64,000 nt of DNA from Actinotignum schaalii FB123-CNA-2 (GTDB taxonomy: Bacteria > Actinomycetota > Actinomycetes > Actinomycetales > Actinomycetaceae), in the NCBI RefSeq assembly GCF_000411135.1, contig NZ_KE150262.1, positions 966,824 to 1,030,823 of the forward strand. The letters run 5' to 3'. Under the pieces are notes generated by a model, which was not told the DNA's origin, did no database searches, and was given only the letters and a program-made list of their open reading frames with translations. The position numbers and the translations under genes are program-made. Shown piece after piece: positions 17,956 through 27,006 of this stretch. Each line of letters opens with the position of its first letter. Within the stretch, counting starts at the first letter, position 1.

Positions 17956-19178
17956 CCACCCTGCTCCTCATTCTTGCCGTTCCTACCCTCATCCTCACCG
18001 CGGTGACCTGGATGATGTACCCGGCCGCGATCCTGGGGGAGATGCGCCAGCGGCCCCGTCCGCTCTACGGCACCCACACGAAAGTGTCGATTATTATCCC
18101 GGCCTATAACGAGGAAGTGGTGCTCGGTGCCTGCCTGCGCTCCATCCTTGCCACTGGCTGGCGCCGGCTGGAAGTAATCGTCGTCGACGATGGATCAACG
18201 GACGCCACTGCCGCCGTTGCGGCACCTTTCACCAGCGATCCACGCGTCACCTTCCTGAGCAAGACTAATGGCGGGAAAGGAAGCGCCCTCAACCTCGGTA
18301 TTGCCCATGCAACCGGGGAGATCCTCATTTTTGTGGATGCCGACGGGCTTTTCACTTCCACCACCATTCCGGAGCTCCTGGCCGGATTCCGCCACCCCGG
18401 GGTGGGTGCTGTGTGCGGGAACGACCAGCCGGTCAATATTACCGGTCCGCTCACCGCGCTGCTCGCCCTTATGACTCACGTCGGGACAGGGATGACGCGC
18501 CGTGCGCTCGCCTTGCTGGGGATGCTCCCCATCGTGGCGGGAAATTCCGGGGCTTTCCGTGCTGATGCGGTGCGCCGGGTAGGTGGCTTCCGGGAAGATA
18601 CCCTGGGGGAGGATCTGGAGCTTACCTGGCGGATCCACTTTGCCGGCTGGGACGTGGAATTTGCGCCCCATGCCCTCGTGCTGGCTGAAGTTCCCGCCAC
18701 CCTGCCGGCCTTGTGGAAACAGCGAGTGCGCTGGCAACGCGGCCTCATCCAAACCGCTCGCATCCACCGCTCCCGCCTCACCTCCCCGTGGCGGCGCCCC
18801 ATTGATGCCTACCTGCCTATCAATCTTTTCTCACTCCTTGTTGCCCCGGTACTCCAGGTCGTCACCCTCGCGGTGTGGGCGGTGGCAGCACTCAGTGGCG
18901 CGGCACCGCACTGGATGAATGTACTGGTGGGGGCAGGACTGGTGGTCGCCCTCGCGGTAACGGTGCTCTCCCTTATCCTTGATCGCGCCTGGCGCGACCT
19001 GCGCCTCCTACCCGCCTTGCCTTTGTGGCTCCCCTTCTCCTGGATGATGAGCGCCGCCACGGTGCGCGCGATCTGGCTAGAAATACGCGGAAAAGCCAGC
19101 GAATGGAATAAACTGGAACGAACGGGCGTACACACCGTGCCGCTCCCGCCCGCCGCCGTCGAACGGGAAACAATGTGA
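17952..19178 (+). CDS. Processive family 2 glycosyltransferase (PgaC/IcaA-like)
   Basis: Membrane GT-A glycosyltransferase of the cellulose/chitin/PNAG synthase type. One N-terminal membrane helix (about 3-25) precedes the catalytic domain with VSIIIPAYNEE, VDDGSTD, VDADG, the catalytic GEDLELTWR and the processive signature QRVRW; two to four C-terminal hydrophobic segments follow (about 290-385). Length 408 fits PgaC-like synthases. The ATG sits in the stop of the ATP-grasp gene and its own TGA overlaps the kinase GTG, so three genes are tightly coupled. With a PIG-L deacetylase upstream this resembles poly-GlcNAc synthesis and partial deacetylation. Confidence 0.88.
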   Translation: MTTLLLILAVPTLILTAVTWMMYPAAILGEMRQRPRPLYGTHTKVSIIIPAYNEEVVLGACLRSILATGWRRLEVIVVDDGSTDATAAVAAPFTSDPRVTFLSKTNGGKGSALNLGIAHATGEILIFVDADGLFTSTTIPELLAGFRHPGVGAVCGNDQPVNITGPLTALLALMTHVGTGMTRRALALLGMLPIVAGNSGAFRADAVRRVGGFREDTLGEDLELTWRIHFAGWDVEFAPHALVLAEVPATLPALWKQRVRWQRGLIQTARIHRSRLTSPWRRPIDAYLPINLFSLLVAPVLQVVTLAVWAVAALSGAAPHWMNVLVGAGLVVALAVTVLSLILDRAWRDLRLLPALPLWLPFSWMMSAATVRAIWLEIRGKASEWNKLERTGVHTVPLPPAAVERETM

Positions 19179-20593
19179 CATCACGTCCTATTACGATTCG
19201 TTTTCGGATTGCCGCCACCATGGTCGCGCTCGTCGCGGTCGTGCTGGCGGCAACCGGCGTAGCCGTTGTCCTCACCGAGAGCCGCATGTGGCGTGCCCAA
19301 GTGGACGCCACCCTGGTGCGAGTCGCAGATGAATTTCGGGTGCTGGCTGAAAACGGAGTCGATCCGGAAACCGGGCAGCCCTTCGCTGGGCCATCCCAGC
19401 TCATCGAAACCTACCTTTCGCGCACCGTACTCTCCGAAGCCGAAGGGGAGATGGGGATTGTAGACGGTCGGGTTGCCTGGGTAGGTGGTGATACCAGTCC
19501 TGTGCGCCCCGAGGAAGATTCCGGCCTGGTACGCCACCTTCTCCCACTCACCCGCAGCGGAGAGATCACGATGGGGACCTACGCGGGGGCGCAGCGTGAA
19601 TACCGCTATATCGTGGTCCCGGTGCAGTTCTCCGGCTCGCAGCCCGGCGCGCTCGTGCACGTGTACCTTCTTGACGTCATCAGCGCCCGTATCTGGAATC
19701 TCATGACGGTGCTGGCGGTGGTCTACCTGGTGGCCGTCATCGGCGTCGTCGCCATCGCGTGGCGGCTGGTGTGGCAACTGCTGCGCCCCGTGGAGCAGCT
19801 GCGCGCCACGGCCGAAAATATTACCGCCAATGCTGATTTGTCCCGACGGGTCCCGGTGGAAGGGCGCGACGACCTGGCGCGGCTATCAACAGCGATGAAC
19901 ACCATGCTCGATTCCCTGGAAACCATGGACGCCGATCAGCGCCAACTTTTAGACGACGTCGGGCACGAGCTACGCACACCCATCACGATCGTGCGCGGGC
20001 ACCTGGAGCTCATGGATGCTAACGATCCGAGCGACGCCGCGGATACCCGTGCCCTCGCCCTCGAAGAACTCGACCGCATGAATTCGCTGGTTGGAGATTT
20101 ACTCACCCTCGCGAAAGCCGAACGATCCGATTTTGTGGTGCCCCGTGAGGTTGATATAGCCGTGCTCACGGAGCGGATCTTCGATAAAGCCACCGGGCTG
20201 GGTCCGCGCGCCTGGAACCTGGGCGCCGTGGCCAGCGGGCAGGTGTACCTGGACCCGGAGCGCATCACCCAGGCGGTGCTGCAATTGGCAGCGAACGCGG
20301 TCAAATACTCCGAAGAAGGCACCCCGGTGGAGATTTCTTCAAGCGTGGTAGCGGGGCGGGTGAGTTTCACGGTGGAAGACGCCGGCTGCGGGATCGCCCC
20401 GGAGGATACCGAACGTATTATGGAGCGTTTCGCGCGTGGGCGTAATACTGGGCGTTCGGAAGGCTCCGGGCTCGGGCTCGCGATTGTTAGCTCCATCGCC
20501 CGGGCTCACGGTGGGGAAGTCACGGTGCACTCGCGGTTGGGGGAAGGTTCCGTATTTACCTTGAGTTTGCCCAGCGTTTACCTGGGTTCGTGA
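19175..20593 (+). CDS. Sensor histidine kinase (HAMP, HisKA, HATPase)
   Basis: Membrane sensor kinase of a two-component system. Two membrane helices (about 9-32 and 173-198) bracket an extracytoplasmic sensor domain of about 140 residues. HAMP follows (about 200-250), then the phosphoacceptor helix with His in VGHELRTP (about residue 263) and an ATPase domain with N box (LAANAVKYS), G1 (DAGCGIAPED) and G2 (GSGLGLAIV). The GTG overlaps the glycosyltransferase stop, suggesting it senses the product or envelope state linked to that cluster. The cognate regulator starts 28 bases later. Confidence 0.93.
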   Translation: MTSRPITIRFRIAATMVALVAVVLAATGVAVVLTESRMWRAQVDATLVRVADEFRVLAENGVDPETGQPFAGPSQLIETYLSRTVLSEAEGEMGIVDGRVAWVGGDTSPVRPEEDSGLVRHLLPLTRSGEITMGTYAGAQREYRYIVVPVQFSGSQPGALVHVYLLDVISARIWNLMTVLAVVYLVAVIGVVAIAWRLVWQLLRPVEQLRATAENITANADLSRRVPVEGRDDLARLSTAMNTMLDSLETMDADQRQLLDDVGHELRTPITIVRGHLELMDANDPSDAADTRALALEELDRMNSLVGDLLTLAKAERSDFVVPREVDIAVLTERIFDKATGLGPRAWNLGAVASGQVYLDPERITQAVLQLAANAVKYSEEGTPVEISSSVVAGRVSFTVEDAGCGIAPEDTERIMERFARGRNTGRSEGSGLGLAIVSSIARAHGGEVTVHSRLGEGSVFTLSLPSVYLGS

Positions 20594-20621
20594 TAGCCTC
20601 ACAACCGGAGAAGGGAGCAAG

Positions 20622-21293
20622 ATGAGCACCATCCTCATCGTCGAGGACGAAGAGCGCATTGCCCGCTTTATTGCGAAAGGCCTGAAAGCAGCCGGCTACA
20701 CTTCCACCACCGCATCAAGCGGTGGGCAGGCCGTTGATCTGGCTGTTCACACTCCTTTTGACCTGATTATTTTGGATATTGGCCTGCCCGATATCGACGG
20801 TTTCACGGTGCTCGAGCGCTTGCGCGGGCAGGGCCTGGACACCCCGGTTATTCTCCTCACCGCCCGCACCTCCGTGACGGACCGCGTAGCCGGGCTCGAG
20901 GGCGGGGCCGATGATTACATGGCGAAGCCTTTTTCTTTTGAAGAGCTCCTCGCGCGTATCCGTTTGCGTTTGCGCGACGCCGCAGCCACCCCGGCGCCAG
21001 CTAGCTCCGCCACCCAGCTTTCCCACGGCGGCATCATCCTGGATTTACTCTCCCACCACGCCCACGTAGGCGGGAAACAGGTGGAGCTCTCCGCCCGCGA
21101 ATTTACCCTGCTGGAAACCTTTATGCGCCACCCGGGGCAGGTGCTTTCCCGCGAACAACTCCTCTCCCGGGTCTGGGGCTACGATTTCGATCCCGGTTCC
21201 AATGTGGTGGATGTGTACGTGCGCTACCTGCGTGGGAAAATCGGGCGGGACCGCATCGAAACAGTGCGCGGCATGGGCTACCGCCTGAGCTAA
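20622..21293 (+). CDS. OmpR/PhoB-type response regulator
   Basis: DNA-binding response regulator paired with the preceding kinase. The receiver domain shows the acidic pocket VEDEE, phosphoacceptor Asp52 (ILDIGLPD), a Thr switch residue (LLTARTS) and Lys in MAKPF. The C-terminal winged helix has LSAREFTLLETFMRHPGQVLSREQLL and VVDVYVRYLRGKIG. Length 223 is typical. Ribosome site GAAGGGAG at about 20610. It probably controls the upstream envelope genes and perhaps the convergent acidic protein; no operator could be assigned. Confidence 0.94.
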   Translation: MSTILIVEDEERIARFIAKGLKAAGYTSTTASSGGQAVDLAVHTPFDLIILDIGLPDIDGFTVLERLRGQGLDTPVILLTARTSVTDRVAGLEGGADDYMAKPFSFEELLARIRLRLRDAAATPAPASSATQLSHGGIILDLLSHHAHVGGKQVELSAREFTLLETFMRHPGQVLSREQLLSRVWGYDFDPGSNVVDVYVRYLRGKIGRDRIETVRGMGYRLS

Positions 21294-21364
21294 GGCAGCG
21301 GGGCCTTCTGGGTGAAGGAACGGTGCTGCTAGTTCAGGCGGTAGGACCGGGGTTCGCGACTGGT

Positions 21365-21892
21365 TTAGTCGTCATCCTCGTCATCCCAATCATCATCGTC
21401 GTTATCATCCCAATCATCGTCATCGTCGTCATCATCGTCCCAGTCATTATCCGAGTACTGGGGCGGTGCGGGGCGCGCGGGAGCTGGTGCCACCCGTTGC
21501 GGCGCGGGTGCCGGCGCCGCCGGGGCGGGAACTGGCGCCGGTGCCGGAGCGACGTTAGCGGGGGACGGGGCAGTGCCCGCGGGCGGCGTCGTCGTACTAT
21601 TTGAAGCATCACCCGTGAACAGGTGCGCATTTTCGGCCACATCAACCAAAAGACTGCGCAGGGTGGCGCGCTGCGCGTTGTTGAGCGGCGGGCGCTCCGT
21701 GGGCGAAGAAGCCGAAACGGTGCTGCCAGCGCCGGCGGAGCTCGCGGACGGGGAAGACGGCCCCGTGACGGTGACGGCGGGGCCCACGGACTGGGTGCCG
21801 CTCCCGCTCACGGCGTGGGCAAGCTGCATCCCCAAGAAACCGAGGAGCGCCAGCCCGAGGAGCACGGCAAGAAGTTTCACACGAGTTGTCAT
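21365..21892 (-). CDS. Exported or membrane-anchored protein with Pro/Ala linker and Asp/Trp tail
   Basis: No family recognised. 175 residues: N-terminal membrane or signal segment (about 6-27), Ser/Ala/Gly/Thr-rich region, a short helical block with PLNNAQRATLRSLLVDVAENAHLF (written here only as a region near 70-95), a Pro/Ala linker (about 100-143), and a last 28 residues made almost only of Asp with regularly placed Trp (DNDWDDDD, DDDDWDDNDD). Such tails bind divalent cations or basic partners in general. It is convergent with the response regulator gene, whose stop lies 71 bases away. Real coding is supported by the signal segment and composition, but there is no homology evidence. Confidence 0.7.
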   Translation of the reverse strand: MTTRVKLLAVLLGLALLGFLGMQLAHAVSGSGTQSVGPAVTVTGPSSPSASSAGAGSTVSASSPTERPPLNNAQRATLRSLLVDVAENAHLFTGDASNSTTTPPAGTAPSPANVAPAPAPVPAPAAPAPAPQRVAPAPARPAPPQYSDNDWDDDDDDDDDWDDNDDDDWDDEDDD

Positions 21893-21949
21893 GTCCCTAA
21901 GTACACCGGAGCGAGATGACGGGGCCAGGAAACAATCATGAGAATCTTC

Positions 21950-22306
21950 TCATGTACGTGAAGGGTCGGTCTGAGCTGAATAGACGGTGTCTCCGGTGTT
22001 GATATCAGTAATCAGCGTGGGGAAGTCGCGGTAATCAATTGAAAGGTAGGTGTGGTAACGCCGCGGGCCGTCGTGAATAATTTCTGATATCTCAAAAACA
22101 ATTTGGTGGAATTCGTCATATCGGGGATCATCCATCTCGATATCGAGATCGCCGCCATTCTCGGAGTCATAAGCGGCTTCGAACATCCCACGATAGCGTT
22201 CGCCATCGTTGAAAGAAATATCAAGAACAGCGTGAGGGCAACGGTGGCAATAGTTTTCCACTTTCCAGACTTGGAATTCCTCTTCGGGATGGAAGTAGGA
22301 GAACAT
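21950..22306 (-). CDS. Hypothetical protein, acidic, 118 residues
   Basis: Unrecognised. The ATG follows a good AAGGAG. The sequence is rich in acidic and aromatic residues, with an early CHRC pair (YCHRCPHAVLDISF) that might bind metal, and a strand-rich body (FNDGERYRGMF, YLSIDYRDFPTLITD). No membrane segment or signal peptide. It lies alone between the acidic exported protein and valS on the same strand, with about 180 bases upstream for a promoter. Codon use looks native, so a short cytosolic protein is plausible; function unknown. Confidence 0.65.
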   Translation of the reverse strand: MFSYFHPEEEFQVWKVENYCHRCPHAVLDISFNDGERYRGMFEAAYDSENGGDLDIEMDDPRYDEFHQIVFEISEIIHDGPRRYHTYLSIDYRDFPTLITDINTGDTVYSAQTDPSRT

Positions 22307-22437
22307 GGCTACTCCTTAGGGTGTGTTGGGACAAGATGGCATCCGCTTTTCGAATAGTGAATCGTACCTCGAGTCGTAGCCGTGAATGAGGGTGGCGGGC
22401 CCGCTTTCGCAGACCCGCCACCAGGATTCACTCAATT

Positions 22438-22480
22438 GTGCGTAGTGCTACGTGGAGCGCTACGCACGCTGCGCCGTTGT
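22438..22480 (+). other. Hairpin with GCCGTTGT tail between valS and upstream gene
   Basis: An 8-bp stem GTGCGTAG/CTACGCAC (22438-22445 with 22460-22467) is followed by GCTGCGCCGTTGT. It lies just beyond the 3' end of valS and could act as a bidirectional terminator-like structure. One base away from the GTCGT tail of the intergenic hairpin family seen elsewhere. Confidence 0.4.
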
Positions 22481-22490
22481 GCTTGTGACG

Positions 22491-25133
22491 CTACTTCCGC
22501 TTCGGTTCCGGCTCATCCAGCTCGTAATCACCGATGGTGATCTGCTCGCCGGCCTCCGTACCCGGCGTGAAACGGAGCTCCCCGCGCACGTGGGCGGCGC
22601 GCACCAGGTCCGCGCGCACCTCCTCGAGCAAGGCGGTATTACCGCGCAGCTCCACCCGAGCGAAGCTGGTGCGCTGCGACACCTTCGCCGCGGATTTCAC
22701 GCCGCGTAGCACCGTGAGTGCCTGACCGGCCACCTCGAGCAGCTCCGCGTTTCCGGAACCCGCCGCCTCGCGCAGCGGCGCCGCCTCCGGCCACGCCGCC
22801 CGGTGCACGGAGCCGGTACGGTACCAGCTCCACACCTCGGCGGTGGCATAGGGGATAAAGGGCGCCAGCAAGCGTAGGAAAGTATCCACCGCAATCGCCA
22901 GCGTCACCCGGGCGCTCTCCGCCTCCGGGGTATTCGAATAGGCGCGGTCCTTGACCAGCTCCAGGTAATCATCACAGAAGGTCCAGAAGGCGGTTTCAGC
23001 TACTTCCAGAGCGCGGGTGTGATCAAAGACCTCAAAAGCGGTGGTGGCTTCCTCCACCACGCGCGCCAGATCGGCCAGCAGAGCCCGGTCAATCGGCTCG
23101 GTCACGTGGGAGGCATCCAGGCAGACCGGTGAGCCTTCCCCGCCCATGCCCAGCGCAAACTTCGAGGCGTTGAGCACCTTCATAGCCAGGCGGCGCCCCA
23201 CTTTCATCTGCTTTTCATCAAAGGCGGCGTCCACGCCCAGGCGCGCGGAGGCAGCCCAGTAACGCACCGCGTCCGCACCGTGCCGCACCAGCAGATCCAT
23301 AGGGGTCACCACATTGCCCTTGGACTTGGACATCTTCTTGTGATCCGGATCCAAAATCCACCCGGAAATCGTGGCGTGCTTCCAGGGCAGCTCCCCGAAT
23401 TCCAGGTGCGCGCGCACCACGGTGGAGAAGAGCCAGGTACGGATAATGTCCTGACCCTGCGGGCGCACGTCCATGGGGTACACGCGCTCGAAAAGATCCT
23501 CATCGGTGAGCCAGCCCCCGGCGATCTGCGGGGAGAGCGACGACGTGGCCCAGGTATCCAAAATATCGGTTTCCCCGGCGAAGCCGCCCGGCTTACCGCG
23601 CTGATCTTCGGTATAGCCGGCTGGCACATCACTGGAAGGATCCACGGGAAGGCTGGATTCCTCCGGCGTAATGACGGCGTCGTACTTTACTTCGCCGTTC
23701 TCCGAAATCTTGTACCACACCGGAATCGGCACCCCGAAGAAACGCTGCCGCGAAATAAGCCAGTCCGAGTTGAGCCCCTTGACCCAGTTGTCGTAGCGCA
23801 CGTGCATGAAATCGGGGTGGAAAGCCAGCTTGTTGCCGGCTTCAATGAGGTTATCGCGCAGCTCCTTGCCGTTACCTTCCACGTGGGAACGCCCGCCGTT
23901 GCGGATGTACCACTGGCGTGAGGTAACAATTTCGAGCGGCTTATCACCCTTCTCAAAGAAGTTGGTTTTACGCATGGTCGGCTTCTCATCACCGATCATT
24001 TCCCCGGTTTCCTTGAGTTTCTCCACCAGCGCCTTACGGGCGGAGAACGTGGTTTTCCCGGCCATTTCAGCGTACATGGTGCGCCCGGCCTCCGAGGTAA
24101 TCCACTCGGGGGTATCACGCACCAGGCGCCCGTCCTTACCGAGCACGCTGTGCAACGGAAGTTGCAATTCGCGCCACCACTCCACGTCGGTGACGTCACC
24201 GAATGTACAGCACATGGCGATACCGGCGCCCTTGTCCATTTCCGCCTTGGGGTGGGCGAGCACCGGAACTTCCATATCGAAAATCGGCACGCGCACCGTG
24301 GTCCCAAAGAGGTGCTGGTAGCGGGTGTCATCAGGGTGCGCGATGAGGGCCACGCAGGCGGGCAGCAGCTCCGGGCGGGTGGTTTCGATCACGACGTCGC
24401 CGCTCGCACCGTGGAATGCCAGCGCGTGATAGGCACCCGGATAATCGCGGGCCTCAAGTTCGGCCTGCGCCACCGCGGTTTGGAAGGTAATATCCCACAG
24501 GCCCGGGGCCTGCGCCTGGTAAGCCTCCCCGCGCGCGAGATTACGCAGAAAAGCGGTTTGGGCTACCTTCTGGGCCTTCTCTCCGATGGTCTGGTAATTC
24601 TGCTTCCAGTCCACGGACAGTCCCAGGTGGCGCCACAGAGCCTCGAATTGCTTTTCGTCCTCTTCGGACAGCTTCCAGCACAGCTCAATGAAATTACGCC
24701 GCGAAATGGGCACCTGGTCGGCGTACTTAATGGATTTTGCGCCGCCCTGGTGCGGGGGCACGAAATTCGGGTCGTAGGGGAGGGATGCATCCCCGCGCAC
24801 CCCGTAGTAGTTTTGAACGCGCCGTTCGGTGGGCAGACCGTTATCATCCCAGCCCATCGGGTAGAACACCGATTTTCCGCGCATGCGCTGGTAGCGGGCC
24901 ACGGTATCGGTGTGAGTGTAGGAAAAAACATGGCCGATATGCAGCGAGCCAGAGACCGTGGGCGGCGGGGTATCTACCGAAAATACTTCGGAGCGAGTAG
25001 CGGTGCGGTCGAAAGCATAGGTGCCTTCTTCTTCCCACCGTTCGCCCCAGGTAGTTTCAAGACCGTCGAGAGTGGCACGGTCCGGTACCTCCGTGTGATC
25101 GAGGAGTTCGGACTCTTGGTTAAAACTAGTCAT
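22491..25133 (-). CDS. valS: Valyl-tRNA synthetase
   Basis: Class I aminoacyl-tRNA synthetase charging tRNA-Val, with an editing domain that clears Thr-tRNA-Val. HIGH is at residues 65-68 ([10 protein letters not shown]) and the KMSKS loop near residue 600 ([10 protein letters not shown]). The CP1 editing insert lies between them. At 880 residues it has little or none of the C-terminal coiled coil found in longer ValRS proteins; it ends in a Glu/Lys-rich stretch. No T-box was seen in the 137 bases upstream, unlike ileS here; that spacer instead contains AGCTGCGCCGTCG on the same strand (25191-25203). Confidence 0.97.
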   Translation of the reverse strand: MTSFNQESELLDHTEVPDRATLDGLETTWGERWEEEGTYAFDRTATRSEVFSVDTPPPTVSGSLHIGHVFSYTHTDTVARYQRMRGKSVFYPMGWDDNGLPTERRVQNYYGVRGDASLPYDPNFVPPHQGGAKSIKYADQVPISRRNFIELCWKLSEEDEKQFEALWRHLGLSVDWKQNYQTIGEKAQKVAQTAFLRNLARGEAYQAQAPGLWDITFQTAVAQAELEARDYPGAYHALAFHGASGDVVIETTRPELLPACVALIAHPDDTRYQHLFGTTVRVPIFDMEVPVLAHPKAEMDKGAGIAMCCTFGDVTDVEWWRELQLPLHSVLGKDGRLVRDTPEWITSEAGRTMYAEMAGKTTFSARKALVEKLKETGEMIGDEKPTMRKTNFFEKGDKPLEIVTSRQWYIRNGGRSHVEGNGKELRDNLIEAGNKLAFHPDFMHVRYDNWVKGLNSDWLISRQRFFGVPIPVWYKISENGEVKYDAVITPEESSLPVDPSSDVPAGYTEDQRGKPGGFAGETDILDTWATSSLSPQIAGGWLTDEDLFERVYPMDVRPQGQDIIRTWLFSTVVRAHLEFGELPWKHATISGWILDPDHKKMSKSKGNVVTPMDLLVRHGADAVRYWAASARLGVDAAFDEKQMKVGRRLAMKVLNASKFALGMGGEGSPVCLDASHVTEPIDRALLADLARVVEEATTAFEVFDHTRALEVAETAFWTFCDDYLELVKDRAYSNTPEAESARVTLAIAVDTFLRLLAPFIPYATAEVWSWYRTGSVHRAAWPEAAPLREAAGSGNAELLEVAGQALTVLRGVKSAAKVSQRTSFARVELRGNTALLEEVRADLVRAAHVRGELRFTPGTEAGEQITIGDYELDEPEPKRK

Positions 25134-25270
25134 GGGGCTATTGTTTCACGCCCCGTGCGTTGCGGGAAACTGCGCCATACGTGAGAGGGGCGACGGCGCA
25201 GCTACGGCGCGCGGTGCTCGGGCCACCGTAGCGGTGGTATCCGAGGCCGTCAAAATGGCGCACGGCCCCG

Positions 25271-25996
25271 CTAGAGATGGGTATCCGGTTCCACCAGGTG
25301 GGCGCGCAACAGCTCAAAAACAGTCGGGTCAATCCCGTGCCCGAGGAGGTACTCGCGCGCCCCACCGGCCGCTTCTATGCGCACCGTGGCAGCGCTCAGA
25401 GCTTCTTCAGTCACGTACACGGCGCGGTGCGCGGCGGCCCCCGGGATATATTCGCGCCCCATCACGAAGGCAAGATCCTCCTGGTAACTTTCGCCCAGCG
25501 CCGTGGCGGAGGTGAGGTAATCAGCCAGGATTGTGTCGCGGCTCGCCCCGAGGATGGAGAGGATAAGCCCGGTGACCACCCCGGTGCGATCCTTCCCGGC
25601 GGTGCAGTGGATGAGCACCCCGCCTTCCGCGGATAGCTCCGCCGCCGCGGTGACCGCCCGCGCCAATTGCCCACCGAAATTGCGGGCCATCTGCATATAC
25701 AGGTCGGCAAGCTCGGACCATTCCAGGTGGGCAAGTTGGTTATTGAAAATAGGCACGGAGGCAACGCTCACCCCGTAATCTGCCCAATTGGTGGTGCCGG
25801 CACGTTCGGCGTCGTCACGCAAATCAATAACACCGGTGATGCCCTGCGCTCTCAAAAAATCTCCCAGGCTCTCGTCGTGGCGGAAAGCCGCGGAAGAACG
25901 CAGCAGGGCGCGCTCGCGGATATGCCCGCCGGCCATCCGGGTACCGCCCAGGGAACGGAGATTATGCAGGCCGAGGGGCAGGCGTGGGGAAGTCAT
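25271..25996 (-). CDS. Tyrosine-phosphatase-like protein (CX5R)
   Basis: Phosphatase of the dual-specificity/phosphoinositide-like tyrosine phosphatase family. The P-loop HCTAGKDRTG (Cys nucleophile, Arg) is intact, and an upstream Asp-rich segment (GVIDLRDDAERAG) matches the family. The ATG at 25996 overlaps the stop of the phosphoesterase as TGATG; a GTG three bases earlier is possible. 241 residues, no signal peptide, so cytosolic. It is the last gene of a tightly overlapped ABC-importer operon, implying dephosphorylation of an imported compound or of a regulatory partner. Substrate unknown. Confidence 0.85.
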   Translation of the reverse strand: MTSPRLPLGLHNLRSLGGTRMAGGHIRERALLRSSAAFRHDESLGDFLRAQGITGVIDLRDDAERAGTTNWADYGVSVASVPIFNNQLAHLEWSELADLYMQMARNFGGQLARAVTAAAELSAEGGVLIHCTAGKDRTGVVTGLILSILGASRDTILADYLTSATALGESYQEDLAFVMGREYIPGAAAHRAVYVTEEALSAATVRIEAAGGAREYLLGHGIDPTVFELLRAHLVEPDTHL

Positions 25997-27006
25997 CACT
26001 GTCCTTTCGATCCGGTATCAAACGTGTTTTCCAGGAGGTAGGAACCCGGGCCGTCCCAGGCCAGCGGGTCGCTTGGGCTCCAGCCGGGCCGCCCGGCCCG
26101 CCTCCCGATAGCCACTACTTCTTCCGGACTATACGCAAAGATTTCCTCGCCCGGTTCGATGCCGCTGGGCAGTGCGGCCGCCCCGTCCTCCAGGTAGGTA
26201 ATATCCTGCTGGACACTGGCCGCGCTTATCTGCACCACTGAAAAAGCCGAGCGGGCTCGCGCGCTTTCCCATTCGGGACCCCGCCCGAGCGTAGTTTCAT
26301 TGGCGAGGGCCGGGCCGACTACTACCGGCACTCCAGCAGCGCGTCCTCGCCCGGCCAGGTGGTAGTGGCCCGCCAGCACCACGGCGGGCGCCACTTCCCA
26401 GGATTGCAAGCCTTGTGCCAGGCGCGGGGCGTCCATGAGGCGCAGTGCCCCGTGGAGCACCGTGGGGGCGGCCAGTGGCGGATGATGGAGGACGAGGACG
26501 GAGTGGAGCGGTGCCTCGCCCGCCGTGGGTGCGCCGCCCACCGTGTGTGCGCCGTCGACGTCGGTCACAGCGTCCTCGATACGGTGAATCTGGTCGCCGA
26601 GGTAGCCGAAGCCGCGCCCGGGAACGGAACTATCTGCCGCAACGAAGCGCCACCGTGCCTTTCCCACCGTGATATCGGTGATGGAAAAAATCGGGTCCAG
26701 GGGTGCGCCAGGCAGGTCAAGGGCCTCTCGCATCGCCGCGCGCAGGTCGTGGTTCCCGCAGGCCCAAATCACTGGCGCATCCCAGCGTTGCGCAAGCGGG
26801 GCGAGGGTGTGGGCCGCGAATGTGTAGGACTCGGGGGTGCCGTCATCGGAAATATCCCCGGAGACCACGATGGCGTGGCAGGGCGCGAGTTTGCCGGCAG
26901 TGGCAACAGCCGCCTCCAGTAGCCCGGAAGTGTCAATTTTTCCGTAGTGGGGGGCGCGCTCGGCCCGTAGGTGGGTATCGGAGAGGTGCAGGATGCGCAG
27001 GTTCAT
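25996..27006 (-). CDS. Calcineurin-like phosphoesterase, CpdA-like
   Basis: Binuclear metallophosphoesterase with the complete motif series: DTH (HLSDTH), GDISDDG, GNHDLR, LHHPP and GHYHLAG. This set is typical of CpdA/GpdQ-type phosphodiesterases that act on cyclic nucleotides or glycerophosphodiesters. No signal peptide, so cytosolic. The C-terminal 60 residues extend beyond the core with an Asp/Glu/Pro-rich stretch. The start overlaps the preceding ATPase gene by ATGA and its stop overlaps the phosphatase start, so it belongs to the same transcript. Which diester it cleaves cannot be told. Confidence 0.88.
   Translation of the reverse strand: MNLRILHLSDTHLRAERAPHYGKIDTSGLLEAAVATAGKLAPCHAIVVSGDISDDGTPESYTFAAHTLAPLAQRWDAPVIWACGNHDLRAAMREALDLPGAPLDPIFSITDITVGKARWRFVAADSSVPGRGFGYLGDQIHRIEDAVTDVDGAHTVGGAPTAGEAPLHSVLVLHHPPLAAPTVLHGALRLMDAPRLAQGLQSWEVAPAVVLAGHYHLAGRGRAAGVPVVVGPALANETTLGRGPEWESARARSAFSVVQISAASVQQDITYLEDGAAALPSGIEPGEEIFAYSPEEVVAIGRRAGRPGWSPSDPLAWDGPGSYLLENTFDTGSKGQ

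Noticed and set aside
21323-21604. Plus-strand 93-codon hydrophobic frame (Ile/Val-rich)
   Set aside because: It is the antisense of the Asp codons (GAT/GAC read as ATC/GTC) in the acidic protein gene; no ribosome site.
25134-25270. T-box or leader for valS
   Set aside because: No T-box core (GGTGGTACC-like) or specifier stem found; only an AGCTGCGCCGTCG word.
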